Below, in pieces: positions 58,029 to 64,000 of a stretch of 64,000 nt of DNA. The position numbers and the translations under genes were made by a program. Origin of the DNA: Candidatus Saccharibacteria bacterium UBA6664 (GTDB taxonomy: Bacteria > Patescibacteriota > Saccharimonadia > Saccharimonadales > Saccharimonadaceae); contig DKKO01000005.1 in NCBI GenBank assembly GCA_002455275.1, positions 1-64,000 on the forward strand. The letters run 5' to 3'. The notes beneath the pieces are model-generated. The model saw nothing but the letters and a program-made list of their open reading frames with translations. It searched no databases and was not told the DNA's origin. Position 1 is the stretch's first letter. Every line of letters starts with the position of its first letter.

Positions 58029-59542
58029 GAGGTAATCATTCGGTACTGCAAAGCTTCCGCAATGTGGCTTGGCTGTATCGATTCTGCACCTGCAAGATCG
58101 GCGATTGTTCGCGCTACTTTAATAATTTTGAAGTAGCTTCGAGCGCTTATATGTAGTGAACTGCTGGCTTTGCTAAGTATATTCTTACACTCGTCCGATA
58201 GAGTTAGAAGGAATTTAACTTCTTTTGATGATAAATTACTGTTGTAAGTTGTACTACTATTATATCTGTTATGCTGTAATAAAATAGCTTTTTCAATCGA
58301 TTCCCGAGCTGACTTTTGTTGTGTATTAGTCTTCGTTGAATGATTTAATAACTCCTCGTTTGATACTCGGCCGACGCTGACGACCAAGTCTATACGGTCA
58401 AGAAGTGGGCCGGAAAGCCGTTGCTGGTACGAGAGTATTTGAGTACTCGTGCATCGGCATTCTTTCGTATCATCACCATAATACCCACAAGGACATGGGT
58501 TCATTGTGGCAACAAGCATAAAGTTAGAAGGGTAGGCGATGTGACCGTTTGCGCGACTTATTGAAACTTGCCCGTCTTCCAAAGGTTGTCGCAGCGATTC
58601 CAGGCTTGCACGAGGGTATTCGGGTATTTCATCTAAAAACAATACACCCAAATGGGCAAGACTTATCTCTCCAGGCTTTGGCTTAGCGCCACCACCTATC
58701 AGTGCTACACGACTCGCAGTATGATGGGGAGATCGAAACGGACGATCATGGATGATTTCATCTATCGTTTCACCAGCTAGGCTATGCAATTTTGTTACTG
58801 CCACTTGTTCTTGCTTTGACAAAGGTGTTAAAAGAGAAACAAGGGTTTTGGCTAGCATTGTCTTTCCAGCCCCAGGAGGGCCAGATAAGAGGATATTGTG
58901 GTGTCCAGCCGCTGCAATTGTCATCGCTCGCTTAGCAACCTCTTGACCGTGCACGTCATCAAGGACGGAGGTTACCCTGGGTTCAGGTATGGCCATATCC
59001 GTGGCACTGGTGGTTGGCAGAGCCTTTTCACCCTTTAGGTGCAGAAAGATCTCCTTTAACGAGTTGGCACCAATGATGTCAATACCTTCAACTAAGAGGG
59101 CCTGCTCGATGTTTTCTTTCGGTATATACAGTCGCTTCAAGCCATTATCGCGTGCAGTTTCAGCAATCGACACAATGCCACGTACAGGCCGTATATCACC
59201 GTCTAAAGCAAGTTCGCCGGCAAATGCCGCATCATCAAGCTCATTGTTCTTCAGCTGACCAGAGGCGGCGAGAATCGATAATGCGATAGGCAAGTCAAAG
59301 TGAGTGCCATCTTTCGGTAGTTGTGCAGGAGCGAGGTTAATAACCAATTTTTTTGCAGGGAAATCGAGGTAGGAGTTAGTGATTGCGCTTCTTACACGCT
59401 CTCTAGCTTCATCGATGGCTTTACTACCCATACCAACTATCTGAAGACTAGGAAGGCCATTTTTTAGATCACTCTCCACTATCACTAGAGAGCCATCATA
59501 TCCAATTGGGGCGACTGTTCGCACCTTAGCAACCACCGACAT
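58025..59542 (-). CDS. YifB/ComM-family Mg-chelatase-like AAA+ ATPase
   Basis: A 505-residue protein. N-terminal LonC-like domain (PIGYDGSLVIVESDLKNGLP), then AAA+ with Walker A LLSGPPGAGKTMLAKTL near residue 212, Walker B GVLFLDEIPEYPR, and zinc cysteines NPCPCGYYGDD with ECRC. ComM is a hexameric helicase that aids branch migration in natural transformation; with the type IV pilus here it fits a DNA-uptake role. The ATG at 59542 is used because homologues begin MSVVAKVRT; GTG seven codons upstream is unlikely. Confidence 0.92.
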   Translation of the reverse strand: MSVVAKVRTVAPIGYDGSLVIVESDLKNGLPSLQIVGMGSKAIDEARERVRSAITNSYLDFPAKKLVINLAPAQLPKDGTHFDLPIALSILAASGQLKNNELDDAAFAGELALDGDIRPVRGIVSIAETARDNGLKRLYIPKENIEQALLVEGIDIIGANSLKEIFLHLKGEKALPTTSATDMAIPEPRVTSVLDDVHGQEVAKRAMTIAAAGHHNILLSGPPGAGKTMLAKTLVSLLTPLSKQEQVAVTKLHSLAGETIDEIIHDRPFRSPHHTASRVALIGGGAKPKPGEISLAHLGVLFLDEIPEYPRASLESLRQPLEDGQVSISRANGHIAYPSNFMLVATMNPCPCGYYGDDTKECRCTSTQILSYQQRLSGPLLDRIDLVVSVGRVSNEELLNHSTKTNTQQKSARESIEKAILLQHNRYNSSTTYNSNLSSKEVKFLLTLSDECKNILSKASSSLHISARSYFKIIKVARTIADLAGAESIQPSHIAEALQYRMITS

Positions 59543-59587
59543 ACTGCTTAAAGTTAACCACACCTGTCTTATACAAGCAATCTATGG

Positions 59588-59593
59588 TATAAT
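59588..59593 (+). promoter_or_regulatory. -10 box of ssrA
   Basis: TATAAT 15 bases before the mature tmRNA 5' end. Confidence 0.6.
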
Positions 59594-59608
59594 AACAGAG
59601 GTATGTAT

Positions 59609-59997
59609 GGGGCTGACTATAGCTTTCGACATGAGGAATTTAACAGATTGTTTTGCAAGCCGAACGTAGACGTAATCTACATAATAATTGCAACAAAATT
59701 GCAGAAGCTTGCAGCTGTATTTAATCCATTTAAACTACAGCCTGTAGCTATTGCTGCCTAATATAGGCACGCCATGCGTTGTCCAACGTCTTATAAGACA
59801 GCGCGTGTCATATGTATAAGACTCGGTGCATAGTGCCATGACGACATTGTGTATTTAAATTTTTCGGCATCCACACGCAGCATATGTTTGTTTCGTTTTG
59901 AGTGTCGTGTGTGGCTAATTTCTTGAATGAAACTAAGCTTGTAGACGGGCAATCAGTTACCTTATGGACGCGGGGGCAGTACCCGCCAGCTCCACCA
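59609..59997 (+). ncRNA. ssrA: Transfer-messenger RNA
   Basis: Rescues stalled ribosomes. The tRNA-like half starts GGGGCTGACTATAGCTTTCGAC, and the 3' end pairs CAGCTCC with the start and carries discriminator A and CCA; T-arm GGGGCAGTACCCGCC-type sequence is present. The tag frame is probably GTA (59672) to TAA (59759), 29 codons, ending PVAIAA; its first half is hydrophobic (VIYIIIATKL). The resume codon is a guess from the GTAGAC context. Confidence 0.95.
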
Positions 59998-60008
59998 GGA
60001 ATTATATA

Positions 60009-60041
60009 AAGTCATCCCACTTGCTGGGATGACTTTTGTTA
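60009..60041 (+). terminator. Terminator of ssrA
   Basis: AAGTCATCCCA-CTTGC-TGGGATGACTT followed by TTGTTAT. Confidence 0.85.
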
Positions 60042-60064
60042 TCAAAAGGTCGCTGCATTAATAA

Positions 60065-60095
60065 AAAACAACCGCCTGCGAGGAACGGTTGTTTT
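60065..60095 (-). terminator. Terminator-like hairpin after ssrA
   Basis: AAAACAACCG/CGGTTGTTTT stem with an 11-base loop; T-runs on both strands. There is no obvious gene for it to serve on the minus strand. Confidence 0.5.
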
Positions 60096-60099
60096 ATGT

Positions 60100-61420
60100 G
60101 GAGTTTTTTTGGTTTCTTTTTTGTTTTTGGCCCCTGCACAATTTTTTTATTCAGAGACTACCCCTATAGTATTCCTTCAAAGCGCTTGTGTCAATAACTT
60201 TTTTCGGTAATTTTTGCGTAAAAAATACCACGTCATTTAGAGAATTTTTTATACGCTACATATAGTGTGTCGTTGCTTAGTATGGCAGCACCTGCACACA
60301 AATTGTCTATAAATTTCGCAGAGCTATTTTTTATGTTATACGCAGCCGCCGGTAGTTAAAATACTTCCACCAGCATGAATAAGTAGGCGATGTAACTATG
60401 TAATGGCAAGTCTACAAAGAAGCAGCGAAGCTGCATGTCTTGAAAGCAGGATTAACACTAGGCATGAGAACTCGATAAAATCATATCACACGCTACTTCA
60501 AGCACATTTATGGCGAGGCACTATATGATCCACATGTCGCTTGATTTGATGAATGCGCGTTTACGACATTCATTCACGTACCGTGCTGAATAATTACGCG
60601 ATGTAAGAAAGTGGATAACGAAACTAAGCCGACGATATACGAACATTCGGCCCAAACCTTTGTTTTGACAAGTTAAATATTTTGAGCAAGATTTGTTCAT
60701 GGTGGAGTGGTTTGTGTGAGTTGTTACACCATGTACGAGATTTTCTGATCAGTCCGCGACAGACTATATCAAGATAGGGTATACAACATGCGAAAGCAGA
60801 GAGCTTTATATTTAACGTTATATTAAATACAACGTATATTCATCCCACAGCTGCTTACAGAACAGATATAGAAGTTGTTGTTATTCTTACATGTGTAAAA
60901 TACATCAATAATATTGACAACGTACATTGCTTATGCTAACCTTTAAATATGCTTTTACAAAAACAAAAAAGCACAAAAAACATTAACAACTTACTTCACT
61001 ACGTTTGCGCCCTGAGCGCGGGTGACGGATAGTTGGTAGCGCCAATAATCGCACCTGAAGACCATGGATCGGACATCTTGTTCGCTCCACGCACCTTTTC
61101 TTCTGTGATTAATCATTGACGTTGCCGATGCTCCGCCACGCATCATTTTGCAAACGGAAGCGCCCATGGGGCAGTACCTGAAAGATAGTCGAAAGATTGT
61201 ATTTCATGAGGAAACCCATATGGAAGTGATATGCTTCAGCATTGCTGGAGCGGTCAGTTGCCTCGAGCAGCTGGTTGTCAACGACACACGCGTTTATATA
61301 TTTTTTAGAACGGACAGTGCTTGTCTTGACGGGGGTTCGGTCAAAGCATCGACACCGATGGGTGAGATGTTTCGACCGGATTCCAGGCCGGTTGCTCAGG
61401 CTCTCTTAAATGTTTTGAAG
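60100..61420. other. Gene-poor stretch with possible decayed reading frames
   Basis: About 1.3 kb without a convincing gene, very AT-rich in the first half. Two plus-strand frames look like relics: one around 60410-60670 reads EAAKLHVLKAGLTLGMRTR, then a stop, then NHITRYFKHIYGEALYDPHV and further stops; another at about 60951-61200 reads LVAPIIAPEDHGSDILFAPR between stops. No repeat, tRNA or known RNA was recognised. Confidence 0.4.
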
Positions 61421-61429
61421 GTGGTATAG
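61148..61429 (+). pseudogene. Possible gene remnant, 93 residues
   Basis: An open frame starting only at TTG and preceded in the same frame by IIDVADAPPRII after a stop. The product (FHEETHMEVICFSIAG, then DTRVYIFFRTDSACLDG) matches no family I know. No promoter or ribosome site is seen. It may be the 3' end of a broken gene; it ends just before the -10 of the next gene. Confidence 0.3.
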
Positions 61430-61430
61430 T
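61425..61430 (+). promoter_or_regulatory. -10 box of the 61437 gene (leaderless type)
   Basis: TGG-extended TATAGT, six bases before ATG. Confidence 0.5.
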
Positions 61431-61436
61431 AAAGCT

Positions 61437-61823
61437 ATGGTAGGGAGGATTGTTGGAGGCAGCTCGATAGCAGCACTTATAGTGCTATTCATCTTGCTAC
61501 AAGCCACAACCCCCTCTCAAGTTGGACCCCTAGGACTTCTAGCGGTCTTTTTTTTGCTATACGTAGTACTAGTTGGCGTGGCAACGCTCATCTTATTATG
61601 GGGTAGCAATGCATTAGCGATAGCAGCTCGACCATTTACTAGTAAACGGCCAGTCAAACCTGTCGCTCTGCAGAAGTCCTACTACTACGCGTCCGTGCTT
61701 GCTCTTGCCCCCGTAATGATACTAGCCATGAAGTCGATCGGTTCACTAGGCGTATACCAACTGGTTCTCGTAGGTATATTTTTACTAATTGGATTGCTCT
61801 ATGTCGCAAAGCGAATGAACTAG
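61437..61823 (+). CDS. Small membrane protein, four hydrophobic segments
   Basis: A 128-residue protein with helices at about 5-22, 30-55, 78-100 and 102-123 and basic loops (RPFTSKRPVKP). No recognised domain. It opens the run leading into the type IV secretion ATPase and may be a membrane component of that system. Confidence 0.55.
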   Translation: MVGRIVGGSSIAALIVLFILLQATTPSQVGPLGLLAVFFLLYVVLVGVATLILLWGSNALAIAARPFTSKRPVKPVALQKSYYYASVLALAPVMILAMKSIGSLGVYQLVLVGIFLLIGLLYVAKRMN

Positions 61824-61846
61824 CGCTTGACCCTGCGGCTCTATGC

Positions 61847-61852
61847 TATAAT
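61847..61852 (+). promoter_or_regulatory. -10 box of the 61860 gene (leaderless type)
   Basis: TGC-extended TATAAT, seven bases before ATG. Confidence 0.6.
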
Positions 61853-61859
61853 TACAGAT

Positions 61860-62264
61860 ATGGAACCCAAGATGAATAGTCCTGAGTACGCACCACAGCC
61901 TCAAGGGGAGGGTGAAGTCGATCAGTCAATCGAGCGAGTTGAGCTACCTCAGCACTCACCCGAAAAAGCACTAGAACGACAAGGCGAGCAGCATCATGCG
62001 ACAACATCGGCAACACCAGTGCCGATAAGCCTACCAACTCCAGTTATAAGTGACGATTCATCTGATGATTCTGCTCAGTCGACGAACGACGCAAATCCCT
62101 TAACAGCGGCCGACGATGACTTAATAGAAAAAGAGTGGGTTGATAAAGCAAAAAAAATCGTGGAGGAAACACGAGACGACCCACATAGGCGCGAACAAGA
62201 GGTTGGCAAGTTGCAAGCAGACTATTTGCGCAAGCGGTACGGAAAAGAACTAGGCTCAGCTTAA
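61860..62264 (+). CDS. Acidic, mostly disordered protein
   Basis: A 134-residue soluble protein rich in Glu, Gln, Pro and Ser up to about residue 85, then a helical charged C-terminus (EKEWVDKAKKIVEETRDD and GKLQADYLRKRYGKE). The ATG at 61860 is fixed by the -10 box, not the upstream frame. Similar short proteins sit beside type IV secretion loci in CPR genomes by my recollection; the role is unknown. Confidence 0.55.
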   Translation: MEPKMNSPEYAPQPQGEGEVDQSIERVELPQHSPEKALERQGEQHHATTSATPVPISLPTPVISDDSSDDSAQSTNDANPLTAADDDLIEKEWVDKAKKIVEETRDDPHRREQEVGKLQADYLRKRYGKELGSA

Positions 62265-62282
62265 AACGGGAGATAAGAGGGG

Positions 62283-64000
62283 GTGTTGGAAGCATTGGTC
62301 GCAGTGGCTGGAATTACGGTGGTGGCGGTAGCTGCTGGTCTTTTTGTATTTAGCCAATATCAACGGACTTTGCGAGAGGCTAAAAACTATGAACGAGGGC
62401 TAAAAATGGTTCCTATGTTGATCCATTTGCCCCCATCGAGTGATGATTTAGAAACTGGCGGCAGGGATGAACGGGACGTCACCGAAGAGCTTCTTAGTCA
62501 AGCACAGGTGATGTACAACATTATAGCGAGTACAGCCACAAAGGGCTTCAAGAGCAGGGTGTATGGCCAGCGACACATATCGTTTGAACTCGTTGCTCGC
62601 GACGGGCTAGTGCATTATTATGCGGTAGTTCCGGTTGTACTTGTAGACGTGCTTCGACAAGCAGTAGCGGCTGCCTACCCATCTGCTAGGCTTGAAGAGG
62701 TTGAAGAGCACACAGTTTTCAGTAAAGTGGGCAAAATCAGCGGCACAATAGGTGGTGAGTTTACTCTAAAGAAAAACTTTATATATCCAATATCAACCTT
62801 TCAAGAGGCCAAACGAGATGCTTCACGCGCACTATTGAATGCACTATCAAGCGCCTCTCGTGAGGATGGCATAGGGGTACAGATATTACTCAGGCCTGCT
62901 CGTGAAAGTTGGACGAAAAAATCTGTCGCTGAAGCCGACAAAATAACGAAAGATAAGGGTAAGAAGGGCGGACTCGCAGGCTTTGTCGCCCCAAGTGGAC
63001 TTATGGGAGCACTTTGGAAACCGCCAGAATCAAATGATGAACATGAAAAACCGGAGGACAAGCAGCTGACTTCACTTGAACGAGCCAAGATAGAAGCCAT
63101 CGAAGAAAAAACGCGCTACCCTGGCTACGAAACATTGATTCGTGTCGTTGTTTCATCAAATACCGCCGCACAATCGCAGGTGCTACTGAAAAATGTGATC
63201 GCTGCCTTCGCTTTATTTGACTCCCCGAGCTACAACGGCTTCAAGTTTAATGTATCTCGCAATATCGAAGAACTTGTGACTGCTTATATTTTTCGATTTT
63301 TCCCTCAGTCAATAAAGCACAATATCCTAAACACTGTTGAACTTGCCACGCTGTTTCACTTACCAGATCAAAAGAATATCCCCACCTCTCAGGTTCAGCG
63401 CCAGATGAGCAAACAGGTCGATGGCCCTACGCAATTAATGGACGAGGGCTTCTTGCTCGGTTACAACGAATTTAGGGGCACAAAGAAACCGATTCGTTTA
63501 AGCACGAATGATCGTAGACGGCATACTTACATTATTGGTCAAACTGGAACAGGTAAGTCTGTACTGCTTGAAAATCTGGCCTATCAAGACATGATGGACG
63601 GGAAGGGCTTCGCATTTGTCGATCCGCATGGCGATTCAGTAGAGGCCTTGCTGGGTAAGGTGCCCAAAGAACGAGTCGAAGATATTATTTACTTCAACCC
63701 CGGTGATATGGCGAACCCAGTTGGATTAAATATGTTTGAATTTGATCACCCGGATCAGAAAGACTTTCTGGTGCAAGAGGCCATAAACATGCTCTACGGC
63801 CTGTACGACCCAGGGCACACCGGAATCGTTGGTCCACGCCTCGAGCATATTTTCAGGAACTGTGCGCTTCTATTAATGAGTGATCCTGCTGGAGGAACTT
63901 TTGTTGACATACCGAAACTGCTCATCGACCAAGACTATATGAAGAGCAAACTCAAATATGTCACCGACCAAAGCGTGCTCGACTTCTGGACAAAAGAATT
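62283..64000 (+). CDS. Type IV secretion VirD4/HerA-like ATPase (3' partial)
   Basis: The frame is open to the window end; 572 residues are visible. Starts at GTG after GGGAGATAAGAGG. An N-terminal helix (about 5-21) is followed by a long cytoplasmic region of about 390 residues, then an FtsK/HerA-type motor: TYIIGQTGTGKSVLLEN with Walker A near residue 419 and KGFAFVDPHGDSVEALLGKV, where DPHGD matches DUF87/TraG-like proteins. It is likely a coupling or secretion ATPase for DNA or protein export. Its Walker B and C-terminal helical parts are outside the window. Confidence 0.8.
   Translation, partial: MLEALVAVAGITVVAVAAGLFVFSQYQRTLREAKNYERGLKMVPMLIHLPPSSDDLETGGRDERDVTEELLSQAQVMYNIIASTATKGFKSRVYGQRHISFELVARDGLVHYYAVVPVVLVDVLRQAVAAAYPSARLEEVEEHTVFSKVGKISGTIGGEFTLKKNFIYPISTFQEAKRDASRALLNALSSASREDGIGVQILLRPARESWTKKSVAEADKITKDKGKKGGLAGFVAPSGLMGALWKPPESNDEHEKPEDKQLTSLERAKIEAIEEKTRYPGYETLIRVVVSSNTAAQSQVLLKNVIAAFALFDSPSYNGFKFNVSRNIEELVTAYIFRFFPQSIKHNILNTVELATLFHLPDQKNIPTSQVQRQMSKQVDGPTQLMDEGFLLGYNEFRGTKKPIRLSTNDRRRHTYIIGQTGTGKSVLLENLAYQDMMDGKGFAFVDPHGDSVEALLGKVPKERVEDIIYFNPGDMANPVGLNMFEFDHPDQKDFLVQEAINMLYGLYDPGHTGIVGPRLEHIFRNCALLLMSDPAGGTFVDIPKLLIDQDYMKSKLKYVTDQSVLDFWTKE

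Noticed and set aside
60440..60560. A 41-codon frame starting MASLQRSSEAACLES
   Set aside because: No promoter or ribosome site, ends quickly, and another frame at the same place gives more protein-like but broken sequence; treated as part of the decayed zone.
1..64000. CRISPR arrays, insertion sequences and rRNA genes
   Set aside because: No regularly spaced direct repeats, no transposase reading frame and no 16S/23S/5S signature sequences were seen anywhere in the window.

Overview
The window looks like a chromosome segment of a Patescibacteria/CPR bacterium, most likely Candidatus Saccharibacteria (TM7). This is inferred from the gene set: a compact type IV pilus locus, PNPase with RNase J, sparse biosynthesis, an EF-P with Arg32, the standard genetic code and very short intergenic spaces. 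No 16S rRNA gene is present, so placement is not proven. Most genes have moderate GC. Five genes (1866-3341, 20320-20751, 21107-23251, 23462-24172, 24454-25371) are strikingly GC-rich with G/C at most third codon positions, and read like actinobacterial DNA.

Layout. 1-3.4 kb: end of a phage-tail-like beta-helix protein, hypoxanthine phosphoribosyltransferase and a GC-rich purine permease, which together form a purine-salvage pair. 3.5-9.4 kb: pnp, folP, a family-4-like uracil-DNA glycosylase, a GT-C-like membrane protein and an APH-like kinase. 9.5-17.5 kb: rnj, ftsK, a hypothetical gene, rpsF-ssb-rpsR and efp. 17.5-20.2 kb: a class-A beta-lactamase-like cell-wall protein and tlyA with an in-frame palindromic insert. 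20.2-25.4 kb: an island of four GC-rich monocistronic genes for exported or surface proteins, one sortase-like. Each has an AT-rich consensus promoter and most have a GC-rich terminator. 25.5-41.2 kb: ychF, a TPR protein, a large secreted protein, then a type IV pilus locus (pilM, N, O, small protein, B, T, C, pilin, pilD, three pseudopilins, a PilX-like protein).

41.2-48.6 kb: xer recombinase, uppP, ndk, PH-domain and PrsA-like membrane proteins, sod, a GT2 glycosyltransferase, nrdR and three tRNAs. 48.7-56.4 kb: a 36-residue small gene, tRNA-Val, a T-box leader with thrS, HAD, alkyltransferase-like protein, miaA, HTH regulator, MBL protein, rpmB, M50 protease, tRNA-Pro and a Nudix-RNase HI fusion. 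56.4-60 kb: rnpB, rplT-rpmI-infC (infC apparently starts at AUC), yifB and tmRNA. 60.1-61.4 kb: a gene-poor stretch with possible decayed reading frames. The right edge holds two small proteins and the start of a VirD4/HerA-like type IV secretion ATPase, cut by the window end.

Two expression styles stand out. Many native genes have a (often TGN-extended) -10 box only 6-10 bases before the start codon, implying leaderless mRNAs. Ribosomal, RNase and GC-rich genes have longer, sometimes structured leaders with Shine-Dalgarno sequences.
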